This document shows positions 44,335 through 52,749 of a DNA stretch of 64,000 bases, piece by piece. Location: the NCBI GenBank assembly GCA_035399865.1, contig DAOPJW010000004.1:1-64000 (forward strand), written 5' to 3'. Position 1 is the first letter of the stretch. Every line of letters begins with the position of its first letter. A program made the position numbers and the translations under genes. This stretch comes from UBA1547 sp035399865. Lineage in GTDB: Bacteria > Patescibacteriota > Saccharimonadia > Saccharimonadales > Saccharimonadaceae. The notes beneath the pieces were generated by a model. It saw only the letters and a list, made by a program, of their open reading frames with translations, was not told the origin of the DNA and did not search any database.

Positions 44335-46080
44335 TTATCCTTTCGGTTCAATGTTTAAATATTCAAGCATATAATTCGATATATCTGTAAATATTGGTAA
44401 CGCGTGTTTAGCACCTTCAAGTTCTTTATGATCACCAGATATCTGTACCATTATGACATATCTTGACTCTTCTTCACTACCGCCAAATCCTAAATAGGTG
44501 GCAACTGTTTCATCGTCTGCATACTTTCCGTCCTTAACAACTTGAGAAGTACCAGTTTTACCACCAATATAATAACCTTGCTTATCAACACTCGAGAAAA
44601 AAGTCGTCCTAGCAACATGTGCCATCTCTCGAACCTGTAAAGCAGTCGATTCGGAAACCGTTTTTGATGATTGACTTATCTCATTTTCAACGTAATTTCC
44701 TTCTGAATCTACATAACCAGCGATAATCGTTGGTTTGAAGTAATTACCTTTGTTTGCAATCGAAGCAAATGCCGATGCTACCTGAATCATCGTAACATCC
44801 ATACCTTGACCGAAAGCCATATTTGAGTATCGAACAGCATTACCATCAGATGAAGTCGGTGGAATTATTGTACCTTCCGCTTCATTCGCCAGTTCAATAC
44901 CAGTCAATTGGCCAAGTCGAAATTTGTTATGAAAATAATCATAAATTGTATTTCGTGCATTTAAATTTATATTTGAACCATCACCTAATAACTGAGCAAC
45001 GGTAACAAAACCTGTATTTAACGACCAATTTAAAGCGTATTGAAAAGTTACTAAACCTGTATGGCCAAGCGTAGCATTAGTAATATATTTATCATCCACC
45101 TTTATTAAATCAGTATTATTATAAGTAGACATTGCAGATACTACTCCTTTGTCAATTCCTGTTGCCATAGTTAGAGTTTTTACATCCGATCCTGGCTCAT
45201 AAGGTGTAGATATTACTCCGTTATTATAGACCGACATATCTTTAACTTTACTGTATTCAGAAGGGTTATAGGTTGGAAGATTTGCCATCGCCATTACTCT
45301 TCCATTTCTTGGATCTAGCACAACCGCACTTCCTCTCGTAGCTCCAGTACGCTCTAAACCGTCAGCTAGGGCCTTTTCAACATAAGATTGAACACTTCGA
45401 TTTATGCTCAAAACAACATTTTTACCATCCTCAGCAGGAATGTTGATGTTATTATCACCTATCGTTAGAGGTACGTCGCTAACGTCAGTCACTGACTGTA
45501 AAATACCGTCTTTACCAGTTAATTCCTTATTTAAACCACCTTCAATCCCATAATTACCTTCTCCATCATAATTAACATAGCCCAAGACCTGAGCAGCTAA
45601 AACACCTTCAGGGTATACTCTTTGCAATTCTTCTTTAAAACCTATGCCACTTAAATTATGCTCTTTGATTTTGTCAGCTTGAGAACGCGTAACTTTAGTA
45701 GCAAGAATTTGATATCTTGATTCTTTTACTTCTAGTAATTCTTTTAAATTAGATTTCGCATTTCCACCCGCTATGCTTTTTATGGTATCAACAATCTCTT
45801 CAGTCTGGCTGATTTTTACTACCTGAGGATCAGCAAACACAGTATACACCGTTTGATTCATCACAATAGGAACAGGAGTATTATCGTCTAAAGCATAGAT
45901 AACTCCTCTTTTTGCTGGAATACTTAGACGTTTTAACTGTTCATTATTTGATATTTTTACATAATAATTATGTTTAATTATTTGCAAATGAAAAAGTCTA
46001 GCTACGAATATGGCAGTAAAAACAAGTACGATAATTGCCAGTATTTTTGAACGGCTACCTTTTTGTAATTCTAAGTTCAT
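44335..46080 (-). CDS. ftsI: Class B penicillin-binding protein (FtsI/PBP2 type)
   Basis: The 581-residue protein has an N-terminal membrane helix (KILAIIVLVFTAIFVARLFH) and a dimerisation domain (RGVIYALD, YPEGVLAAQVLGYVNYDGEGNYG). The transpeptidase domain carries all three motifs: SXXK as SDVK in YEPGSDVK, SXN as SLN and KTG as GGKTGTSQV. No PASTA domains. It cross-links septal peptidoglycan with FtsW. The usual Thr-Phe between Ser and Lys (STFK) is replaced by Asp-Val, an uncommon variant. It is four bases downstream of ftsL. Confidence 0.92.
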   Translation of the reverse strand: MNLELQKGSRSKILAIIVLVFTAIFVARLFHLQIIKHNYYVKISNNEQLKRLSIPAKRGVIYALDDNTPVPIVMNQTVYTVFADPQVVKISQTEEIVDTIKSIAGGNAKSNLKELLEVKESRYQILATKVTRSQADKIKEHNLSGIGFKEELQRVYPEGVLAAQVLGYVNYDGEGNYGIEGGLNKELTGKDGILQSVTDVSDVPLTIGDNNINIPAEDGKNVVLSINRSVQSYVEKALADGLERTGATRGSAVVLDPRNGRVMAMANLPTYNPSEYSKVKDMSVYNNGVISTPYEPGSDVKTLTMATGIDKGVVSAMSTYNNTDLIKVDDKYITNATLGHTGLVTFQYALNWSLNTGFVTVAQLLGDGSNINLNARNTIYDYFHNKFRLGQLTGIELANEAEGTIIPPTSSDGNAVRYSNMAFGQGMDVTMIQVASAFASIANKGNYFKPTIIAGYVDSEGNYVENEISQSSKTVSESTALQVREMAHVARTTFFSSVDKQGYYIGGKTGTSQVVKDGKYADDETVATYLGFGGSEEESRYVIMVQISGDHKELEGAKHALPIFTDISNYMLEYLNIEPKG

Positions 46081-46084
46081 GACA

Positions 46085-46435
46085 TTACTGTTGAACGTAA
46101 TTTGTTGATGAAGGAGTAGTCATAGCACTTGCAACACTACTTTTCTTTACAGTCTCAAGAGCCGTCAGTCGAGCATTGTCGACCTCTAAATCACTTTTTT
46201 TAGCGTTAAGTTCTGCAATTTGATTATCAATTTTTTGAGTTGCGTAATCATAACTCGTAACTCTGGTTGCTTGCGTTAAATATATTAAACCTAGAATGGT
46301 AATCATTAAGGCAATTAGCACAGTATGAGAGACTGGGCCAAGTTTAATAGCTGAAACATAAGCGACCGTATTTTGATTTCTAGACCAATTCTGGCGACGC
46401 CTACTTGAATAAGTTTGTGTACGATAATAAGACAT
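46085..46435 (-). CDS. ftsL: FtsL/DivIC-like cell-division protein
   Basis: The 116-residue protein has a basic Arg/Gln/Ser-rich cytoplasmic N-terminus and one membrane helix (HTVLIALMITILGLIYLT). A heptad-type coiled coil follows (about 60-100: YATQKIDNQIAELNAKKSDL). That layout and the position directly upstream of the class B PBP identify it as FtsL. It forms the FtsQLB-type complex. Confidence 0.8.
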   Translation of the reverse strand: MSYYRTQTYSSRRRQNWSRNQNTVAYVSAIKLGPVSHTVLIALMITILGLIYLTQATRVTSYDYATQKIDNQIAELNAKKSDLEVDNARLTALETVKKSSVASAMTTPSSTNYVQQ

Positions 46436-46483
46436 TGTGGTGGATTTTGTTTAATTTTTATAATATTTTTGTTTTTTATAATT

Positions 46484-46513
46484 CCCGTCGCCTACTTAAT
46501 CGCAGACGACGGG
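46484..46513 (-). other. Strong hairpin between rsmH and ftsL
   Basis: On the minus strand CCCGTCG-TCTGC pairs with GTAGG-CGACGGG (two G-U) around GATTAA. No T-run follows on either strand, so it is more likely a processing, stability or attenuation element inside the dcw transcript than a terminator. Confidence 0.6.
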
Positions 46514-46521
46514 TCAATATA

Positions 46522-46587
46522 TCATTTAATACTAACGGTCACTACCTGTGCAGTGTCTGTGTATTGTACCGGTATACGAATTGGCAT
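46522..46587 (-). CDS. Possible 21-aa leader-type ORF between rsmH and ftsL
   Basis: ATG 46587, with AAAGGGC about eight bases upstream, opens a 21-codon frame (MPIRIPVQYTDTAQ...) that ends at TGA 46522, eight bases before the strong hairpin. It is too short for family assignment. A Shine-Dalgarno is unusual here, which favours translation; it may be a leader peptide or chance. Confidence 0.35.
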   Translation of the reverse strand: MPIRIPVQYTDTAQVVTVSIK

Positions 46588-46618
46588 GGTGTTTTGCCCT
46601 TTCTTTTTTTATTATTTT

Positions 46619-47524
46619 TTATTTTTTCACAGCGACTCGCAGTTTACTACTGCGTGCACGCGGGTTGTGAACGTCATAAGTTTTTCCGGAAATTGGTTTT
46701 TTTGTTATTGGCAGAAGTTCGGCCTCATAACCGGAATCGGATTGTTCTTTGAAATACCTTTTTACCAAACGGTCTTCAAGGCTATGAAAGCTTATGATGC
46801 CTACTCGCCCACCTACTTTTAATAGGTCGGGCAAGTGTGGCAACAGGTCTTCGATAAGTTTTATCTCGTCGTTGACCGCAATCCGGATTGATTGGAAAGT
46901 TCGCGCGATAAGTTTAATTGTTTGTTTTTTAAATCTTCCGCGTTGGGTTTTTTCGATGAGTTCGGCTAATTCTCCAGTAGTATCTAGCGGCCTATGCTCA
47001 ATAATCGTTTTTGCAATTATCTTTGCTACTTTCAACGGCTCTTCACCGTATCGGTACATGATATAAATCAGTTCCTCTTCCGAAGCTTTATTTATTAGCG
47101 TTTTTGCACTCATAGCTTGGCGTTGGTTCATCCGCATATCAAGCGGACCACTATTTGTAAAGGAAAACCCCCGTTCACTCTGATCGAGTTGTGGTGATGA
47201 CACCCCCAGATCAATCATTACGACACTAAATGTTTTTTCCTCTTTTATAAGCTGTTTGGCAGCTGTTACAAAATCGGTATTCATCAACCTCACCCCTTTG
47301 TCCGAAAATGACTTAAGATGCTTTATAGCATATTCATCACGATCGACCAAAACTGATTCGGTATAATTACCAGTAATATCCAAGATTCGTCCAGCATGAC
47401 CACCATACCCAGCTGTTAGGTCGAGATAGCTCTCTCCTTCAGATGGTTTTAGTAGACGTACCGTCTCCTCCAGTAAAACTGGCGTGTGTAATTCTTGATT
47501 CGGAAAATGTTCTTTTATACTCAT
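46619..47524 (-). CDS. rsmH: 16S rRNA m4C1402 methyltransferase RsmH (MraW)
   Basis: The 301-residue SAM methyltransferase has HTPVLLEETVRLL, the SAM loop YLDLTAGYGGHAGRIL, MIDLGVSSPQLDQSERGFSF with PLDMRMNQ, and FHSLEDRLVKRYFK. It methylates N4 of C1402 in 16S rRNA. It is the second gene of the dcw cluster, separated from mraZ by an untranslated region of 329 nt. A TATCAT lies eight bases before the ATG within a 7-bp-arm inverted repeat, so it may also have its own promoter. Confidence 0.95.
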   Translation of the reverse strand: MSIKEHFPNQELHTPVLLEETVRLLKPSEGESYLDLTAGYGGHAGRILDITGNYTESVLVDRDEYAIKHLKSFSDKGVRLMNTDFVTAAKQLIKEEKTFSVVMIDLGVSSPQLDQSERGFSFTNSGPLDMRMNQRQAMSAKTLINKASEEELIYIMYRYGEEPLKVAKIIAKTIIEHRPLDTTGELAELIEKTQRGRFKKQTIKLIARTFQSIRIAVNDEIKLIEDLLPHLPDLLKVGGRVGIISFHSLEDRLVKRYFKEQSDSGYEAELLPITKKPISGKTYDVHNPRARSSKLRVAVKK

Positions 47525-47552
47525 TCGTCACTATGATAACATAATGTGACGA
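47525..47552 (-). promoter_or_regulatory. Inverted repeat around the rsmH -10 box
   Basis: On the minus strand TCGTCAC and GTGACGA are separated by 14 bases that contain TATCAT. The second arm abuts ATG 47524. It could be an operator over the -10 or a hairpin sequestering the start. Confidence 0.55.
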
Positions 47553-47853
47553 CTCGAGATCACCTAACTGGTAGCAAAGGCTGTTTGTTTTTTATTGTTT
47601 TTGTTTTTATTATAAGTGTCCGAATAAATATCACGAGATTGCCAAAGGCGAATCATAATTCGTGACAGTGTTATTCGGTTGAGAGACTTATGTGTGAGGT
47701 GGAGTTTTTTGGGAGGTGTGTTTTTGAGGAAGGTGCCTGAGGTTTTTAATGTGGTCTCGCTAGCCCACTGCCTAACTACCAGATAGTTGACCTCGAGAGT
47801 TTTCTAGTTCATCTATCTAATCACAAATTATTAAAGAACAGACACTGTTTTAT
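47525..47853 (-). ncRNA. Structured untranslated region between mraZ and rsmH
   Basis: There is no ORF in 329 nt inside an otherwise tight operon. On the minus strand the clearest element is a long hairpin: CCGAATAA pairs with TTATTCGG, enclosing TCACGA/TCGTGA and a GCC/GGC tip. A second region has GGTC/GACC around AACTA/TAGTT. A purine-poor, A-rich stretch leads to the rsmH inverted repeat. Structured RNAs upstream of mraW are known from other bacteria, but I see no sequence match to those. It may be a cis-regulatory leader or an excised small RNA. Confidence 0.5.
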
Positions 47854-48225
47854 CTAAACGTCCGCACCAGCTGGCATAATTCGCCAATATGTGCCAACTC
47901 GAATGGCTACCAGCTCTCGGTCGATCCCTGCATAATCAAGCAGATGTTGCTCAATCGTCACCCTACCCTGCTTTTCGTCCAATTCAGACTCGGTCTTTCC
48001 GCGTCTAAATCTAACATTTAAGTCAGCAATTCTTTCATCGAAAATATTACCACTTAATGCAGGTTCAACTTCTTTATCCCATAACTTTTTTGGATAAAGA
48101 TGCAAGTATTTGCCAAAGCCTCGAGTCAGTACGACACCGCTGACAAACTCATTTCGAAGCTCCGCCGGTATAGTCAACCGACGCTTGTCATCAAGCTTTC
48201 TTTCGAAATAATCTACGCCTGCCAT
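47854..48225 (-). CDS. mraZ: Transcriptional regulator MraZ
   Basis: The 123-residue protein has two AbrB-like MraZ units: YFERKLDDKRRLTIPAELR at the N-terminus and LDEKQGRVTIEQHLLDYAGI in the second half. It binds repeats near its own promoter and controls the dcw operon. The frame is open to GTG 48306, but the conserved domain starts directly after ATG 48225, and the upstream part overlaps the putative MraZ boxes, so the shorter form is annotated. Confidence 0.9.
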   Translation of the reverse strand: MAGVDYFERKLDDKRRLTIPAELRNEFVSGVVLTRGFGKYLHLYPKKLWDKEVEPALSGNIFDERIADLNVRFRRGKTESELDEKQGRVTIEQHLLDYAGIDRELVAIRVGTYWRIMPAGADV

Positions 48226-48297
48226 GTATCTTCTCTGTTTCTCTTCGGCTCCGTTTAAATTATTTTTTAATGTTTTAGTGGTGTTTGTTTTAGTGGT

Positions 48298-48317
48298 ATT
48301 ACCCACTTGGTTCCACT
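48298..48317 (-). promoter_or_regulatory. Candidate MraZ operator repeats
   Basis: On the minus strand AGTGGAACCA is followed directly by AGTGGGTAAT, two direct repeats with a 10-bp period at the predicted mraZ start site. A further GTGGG lies in the promoter spacer. MraZ is known to bind TGGGN repeats spaced by 5 bp. Confidence 0.55.
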
Positions 48318-48323
48318 AACTTA

Positions 48324-48352
48324 ACTATACTACCCACAATTATTCACTTCAA
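48324..48352 (-). promoter_or_regulatory. mraZ promoter
   Basis: On the minus strand TTGAAG (48347-48352), 17-bp spacer, TATAGT (48324-48329). TSS is predicted near 48317. Confidence 0.65.
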
Positions 48353-48360
48353 CCCCCATT

Positions 48361-48412
48361 TTATTTTATTCAATAAAATAAGGAGAGTTATTCACAGTTC
48401 TGTGGACAAATT
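48361..48412. other. Palindrome and DnaA-box-like pair upstream of mraZ
   Basis: A perfect inverted repeat (TTATTTTATT, C, AATAAAATAA) at 48361-48381 is followed at about 48388-48409 by TTATTCACA and, on the other strand, TTGTCCACA, overlapping in CACAGTTCTGTG. Both nonamers differ from TTATCCACA by one base. Confidence 0.4.
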
Positions 48413-48433
48413 ATTTTTTAAAAAAATTTATAA

Positions 48434-49126
48434 CTAAATTAAAGATTCGTGTTCTAATATTTCATCAAGACGCGTAACTCTTTTTACATTTTTTGGTATT
48501 TTACCTTGAGGTGAAATATAAATACGAGAAATTGATTGTAATAGATAGCCAAAAGAATTTGGATGCATACTTTCAAAAGCCTTGAATTTATCATCCACCA
48601 AAACAACTTTTTTCGCTTTTCTTGAGATACAATCATGAAAGCATTCACTTGGAACTATAAAATGATTGTTTTTATTATTGAACCATTCTCCAATGTATTG
48701 TCCTTTATATTCAGTTGAAACGATATGTTTTACAATATCACCCAATCCAGAAGCAATAATTTTTGTCGTCTGCCATTGTTTATCGCCATAGCTCATAATG
48801 CAAAAGTGATGATTTTTTTCACGTAATCTATAAATAAACTCTTTCGCACCAGGTTCTAATAATTTACTTGGGTTTAATTTCCCATAATTTATGTACCTAT
48901 TTGAAAAATCACTTTCATCAAAATTAGGATCTTTTTCTTTCAAATAATTTAATATTCTAAAAGAATATCCATTTGAACGAGTTTCATCGTGTGCTTTATG
49001 AAATTCTTCACAATCAACATTCGGTAACTCATCAACAATTTTCTTTGCTAATTCAAAGTTCGCCTCGTAATTTCCAAGACACCTATCGAAATCAAGTGCA
49101 TAAAATGTATCAATAAATTCCGACAT
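48434..49126 (-). CDS. HAD-superfamily hydrolase
   Basis: The 230-residue protein has HAD motif I as YALDFDRCLGN (DxD with nucleophile Asp), motif II near HFCIMSYGDKQW with Ser, a Lys in motif III, and motif IV as KVVLVDDKFKAF. A helical cap occupies about residues 25-85. It is probably a phosphatase; the substrate is unknown. It is six bases downstream of yvcK on the same strand. Confidence 0.75.
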   Translation of the reverse strand: MSEFIDTFYALDFDRCLGNYEANFELAKKIVDELPNVDCEEFHKAHDETRSNGYSFRILNYLKEKDPNFDESDFSNRYINYGKLNPSKLLEPGAKEFIYRLREKNHHFCIMSYGDKQWQTTKIIASGLGDIVKHIVSTEYKGQYIGEWFNNKNNHFIVPSECFHDCISRKAKKVVLVDDKFKAFESMHPNSFGYLLQSISRIYISPQGKIPKNVKRVTRLDEILEHESLI

Positions 49127-49132
49127 ACTAAT

Positions 49133-50149
49133 TTAATTCATATTACGATAAATGGAAATTATATTTCTTGCTACGGCATCAGCATCGTGACGTATTAATG
49201 AACGTGTCACAGGTAAAACATCGGATTCATCACTAGTTGCCATTTCTCCTAGAAAATTTCCGGACACAGACCTAAAAGTAGCTCTTTTTAGAGCACTTTC
49301 ATCAATACCTACCAAAAATGCCTCTTCTTTCTCATATTTTTCTGCAACATCTTTTGATGGCTTCTGTTTGTTATATAGTACATAGTCCAAAAAAGGTACA
49401 CCAACAAAACGTTCTATTTCGTGAGCATGATCACTAACCTTAAATCCAGTCGTTTGACCACGTTTAGTAACTAAATTTGCCACATAGATTCGTTTAGCTT
49501 TGGTGTTTTTCAAAGCCTCGGCAATACCGTCAATAATTAACAAAGGTCCTAAAGAAGTATATAAATCGCCTGGAGCAATTATTACCAAATCAGCCTGTTC
49601 AATAGCTTTTATAGCCATTGGATTTGCTGTTGCCGATGGTATTAATGATAGTTTTGCTCGCCTAGGATCATGTTTGAAATAATCAGCATCAATAATCCTC
49701 TCGCCTTTTAAAATAGTGCTTACCTCAGGCCATTCCATTTTCAAACGAACATTATCCAAAGTAGCTGGGATAACAATACCACCAACACGTAATATTTCAG
49801 AAGCTGTTTCAATTGCTTCAGAAAAACTTCCAGTCGCCTTTTCTAACGCAGTTAACAGTATATTTCCAAAAGAATGCCCTCCGAATGTTCCCTTATCAAA
49901 TCTGTAATTAAATAAATCACGTATTTTTGGAGAATCACTTAATGCAACTAAACATTTACGTACATCACCTGGAGGTAAAACTCCAAGTTCATCTCTTAAT
50001 ACTCCGGTACTTCCACCATCGTCAACCATATTAACAATCGCTGCTAATTGTTTGGTATGTTTTTTTAATGCTGAAAGCATCATAAAACTACCAGTTCCCC
50101 CGCCAACTACTGCGATTTTTATATCATTTTTCGTAAACGGTTCTTTCAT
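49133..50149 (-). CDS. yvcK: YvcK/CofD-like protein
   Basis: The 338-residue protein opens with IKIAVVGGGTGSFMMLSAL and has IVNMVDDGGSTGVLRDELGV with PPGDVRKCLVALS, then NYRFDKGTFGGHSFGNILL. This is the UDP-GlcNAc-binding gluconeogenesis/cell-shape factor family. In Bacillus and actinobacteria YvcK/CuvA supports peptidoglycan synthesis. TATAAT lies eight bases upstream of the ATG; a GAGGAG further up is too distant. Confidence 0.9.
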   Translation of the reverse strand: MKEPFTKNDIKIAVVGGGTGSFMMLSALKKHTKQLAAIVNMVDDGGSTGVLRDELGVLPPGDVRKCLVALSDSPKIRDLFNYRFDKGTFGGHSFGNILLTALEKATGSFSEAIETASEILRVGGIVIPATLDNVRLKMEWPEVSTILKGERIIDADYFKHDPRRAKLSLIPSATANPMAIKAIEQADLVIIAPGDLYTSLGPLLIIDGIAEALKNTKAKRIYVANLVTKRGQTTGFKVSDHAHEIERFVGVPFLDYVLYNKQKPSKDVAEKYEKEEAFLVGIDESALKRATFRSVSGNFLGEMATSDESDVLPVTRSLIRHDADAVARNIISIYRNMN

Positions 50150-50194
50150 ATGTGAATATTATACTCCTCTAACAAAGATATAATTTTTGATTTA

Positions 50195-51715
50195 TCACTG
50201 AATCACATCTTCACCAAAATGTTTCTGTAGTCTGATTCTAATCGAACCTTCGTGACGCCCTAATAATGTACTAAGCTGTTTTATGTCATCGCCATTCAAA
50301 AAATGTTGTTTTAAGATCTCGTCTTGATCTAATGCCCAAGGCTTATAAGCATTGGGATAATCTTCTCGCATTCGTGTAATTTTCTCCAACCAACTACTTG
50401 ATTTTGTCTTTGGTTTGAGTTGCTCAACCTTACGGCTTTCGGCTGATTTAGATAAATGAGCAAATTTATTACAATCTTCTTTAGCTTTTTCCCTTAAATT
50501 TATATCTATTATTTTAGCATCTTCGCTAACTCTAAGTGCCATTTGATTTATACCAGATAAATACAAATTGTGCAAATTTTTTACTCGGCTAAGTGCCACG
50601 TAACCCATACCCTCCACAAAGGCCTTCCTAAGATCAATTTTTGCTTCATCAATTGTCATTCCCTGAGATTTATGAACCGTAATAGCCCAAGCTAATCTTA
50701 GTGGTATTTGAGTAATACTAGCTCGTTTCCTGTCACCATCACGTAACTCCCATGTATCTGGCGTCATTAAAACTGTTTTGCTATTTTTAAACTCAACTTT
50801 TGGATAATTATTATTTAGAGAATCAAAATCAACAACTATACCTAAACTACCATTTGAATACTTTCTATCAGGACTATTTTTGACCGCCATCACAAGTGCA
50901 CCTTTTTTTAGTCTTAGAATATCTGGTGCCAAAACTGAACGCTGTAAGTTTTCTACATAATTCTTTCCGCCAGTTGTAGATTGTTCATACAAATAAGTGT
51001 CGCCTTCTATCAAACCTAATCTTGCCTCATTTATCTTATCGACATCAACGTTTACAGTATGGATTTCTGTCAGTGTTTCACTATTTTCGGGAAGTACGTT
51101 TGTTCTAGAAAGTAGCGACTCAACATGAGAGCGTCTTATATCACCTGAACGAATTGCATTAAGAATTTCCAATAATTTCCTGTCTTCTTGACGATGCTGA
51201 TCTTCTATATAGCAAATTACTGGATTTAATTCTTGCCAAACTCGACTATTAACAATAAATCCACCTAATTTTGAACCGTTTCGATTAATCGGAGGTAATT
51301 GGAAAAAATCACCACTCATTACTACTTGAATACCTCCAAATGGACAATCTTTTTTGCGGACAATTCTACACACTTCGTCAATCATATCTAATCTATAATC
51401 GTGAAGCATACTAACTTCATCAATAATTAATAATTCAGTTTTTTCAATTATCTCACGTCTACCTTTTGACATATTTTCGAAAAAACCGCTTGGTAATTCA
51501 TCATAAATATTTATTCCACTCCAAGAATGAATAGTTGTTCCGCCAAGATGCGAAGCTGCAAGACCTGTCGTTGCAGTTACGGAGACATGAATGCCTTCAG
51601 CTTTTTTTATTTTTATAAGCTGATTTAATACATAAGTCTTACCGGCTCCTGCAGGACCGGTCAGGAAAACACTTTCTCCCGAAAGCATCACTTCGAGTGC
51701 TAATTCTTGTTTCAC
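50195..51715 (-). CDS. Pif1-like helicase
   Basis: The 506-residue superfamily 1B helicase has Walker A GPAGAGKT (20-27), Walker B LLIIDEVSMLHDYRLDMID, motif III VVMSGDFFQLPP, and motif VI-like AITVHKSQGMTIDEAKID with GYVALSRVKN. After about residue 410 comes a basic extension ending in a Myb/SANT-like helix-turn-helix (WALDQDEILKQHFLNGDDIK). It unwinds 5'-3', and Pif1 proteins act on replication obstacles and G-quadruplexes. It has a leaderless GTG start: TATAAT at 51723-51728, seven bases upstream. Confidence 0.88.
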   Translation of the reverse strand: MKQELALEVMLSGESVFLTGPAGAGKTYVLNQLIKIKKAEGIHVSVTATTGLAASHLGGTTIHSWSGINIYDELPSGFFENMSKGRREIIEKTELLIIDEVSMLHDYRLDMIDEVCRIVRKKDCPFGGIQVVMSGDFFQLPPINRNGSKLGGFIVNSRVWQELNPVICYIEDQHRQEDRKLLEILNAIRSGDIRRSHVESLLSRTNVLPENSETLTEIHTVNVDVDKINEARLGLIEGDTYLYEQSTTGGKNYVENLQRSVLAPDILRLKKGALVMAVKNSPDRKYSNGSLGIVVDFDSLNNNYPKVEFKNSKTVLMTPDTWELRDGDRKRASITQIPLRLAWAITVHKSQGMTIDEAKIDLRKAFVEGMGYVALSRVKNLHNLYLSGINQMALRVSEDAKIIDINLREKAKEDCNKFAHLSKSAESRKVEQLKPKTKSSSWLEKITRMREDYPNAYKPWALDQDEILKQHFLNGDDIKQLSTLLGRHEGSIRIRLQKHFGEDVIQ

Positions 51716-51759
51716 TAATCTAATTATAACTTATTAATGATGGATTTTTGAATTTACAA

Positions 51760-52731
51760 TTAACCTCTTGGTGGTTCACCTTCGGGTTCTTTTAATAATT
51801 TTTTACTTTTAATCTCGTAACGTTTGCCAGTAATTTCACTGGTAATATAATCTTCATTTATTATATTCACAAAAGTATCCAAGTCATTACCGTCCAATAT
51901 AATAATTGCATCTTTATCATCCGTCATTAGCTCAAGTTGCATTTGATCTGCATAATTAATCGCTTGTTGCTGAGTCACTTCGCCAACTTCAATTTTTTGA
52001 AGTTTACTTACTGTCTTTTTGCGATCACGGACTAAACTTTGTAAATCAATACCGTCCGGAAAACTAAGTTTATAATATTTTTCGATTTCAGCGACTTTTT
52101 TGTCAGCTAATAACTGCTTTTTATAATCGTAATTAAACAATCGTTCAAATTTGCTAGAATTATAGATAAATATATCTTTACCAATTATTAAAACTTGGTT
52201 ATCTGCAGGTGGTTTAAATCCTGACTCGGCTTTAAAGATACTGAATTTTTCTTGATTGAATTCCCAAGCCGTAGAACCTTTTAATATATTATTCTGAGAG
52301 ATTAGTTTTATTGAATAAAAAGCACTTTTTAATTTTTTGTGGGTAAATCGAGCTATAATTCCTTTAATTCGCTTGAGCTCGTGATCTTTTTCACTAAACT
52401 CGACGATGTCATTACGTTGAGTTTCTATTAGATTTATTAACGTTTCAGCTCGACCGACCTTTTCTAAATCAGTCCGTAATAAAACATTTTCCTCGCCTTC
52501 GGATAACTCAAAATCACGAACAGAAAGTCCCGTACCTGCCCCCATTGTTATAAAATTAATCAAATCGTACAAAAATATTGATTTAATTTGAGAATTAAGT
52601 TCATTAGAAAAATTCACAAAATATGGAGTGTAATTTTTATTGAACAAAAGTAATTCAACATCCAAATCCTTTTTAATTTCGTCAATTTCATTTGCCCATA
52701 AAAAAATGTCTTTTGTATCCCGCTCTTCCAT
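51760..52731 (-). CDS. KwaB-like protein (DUF4868)
   Basis: The 323-residue protein has no signal or membrane segment. The last third fits DUF4868/KwaB: VLIIGKDIFIYNSSKFERLFNY, KIEVGEVTQQQAINYADQM, and the C-terminal INEDYITSEITGKRYEIKSK, which I recognise as the most family-like piece. KwaB is the DNA-binding component of the Kiwa anti-phage system, normally paired with the membrane protein KwaA. No KwaA-like four-helix protein is adjacent. It is 18 bp downstream of rnhA with GAGG before its ATG. Assignment is by memory of family motifs and needs a profile search. Confidence 0.55.
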   Translation of the reverse strand: MEERDTKDIFLWANEIDEIKKDLDVELLLFNKNYTPYFVNFSNELNSQIKSIFLYDLINFITMGAGTGLSVRDFELSEGEENVLLRTDLEKVGRAETLINLIETQRNDIVEFSEKDHELKRIKGIIARFTHKKLKSAFYSIKLISQNNILKGSTAWEFNQEKFSIFKAESGFKPPADNQVLIIGKDIFIYNSSKFERLFNYDYKKQLLADKKVAEIEKYYKLSFPDGIDLQSLVRDRKKTVSKLQKIEVGEVTQQQAINYADQMQLELMTDDKDAIIILDGNDLDTFVNIINEDYITSEITGKRYEIKSKKLLKEPEGEPPRG

Positions 52732-52749
52732 TTATTTTCCTCGTATTTT

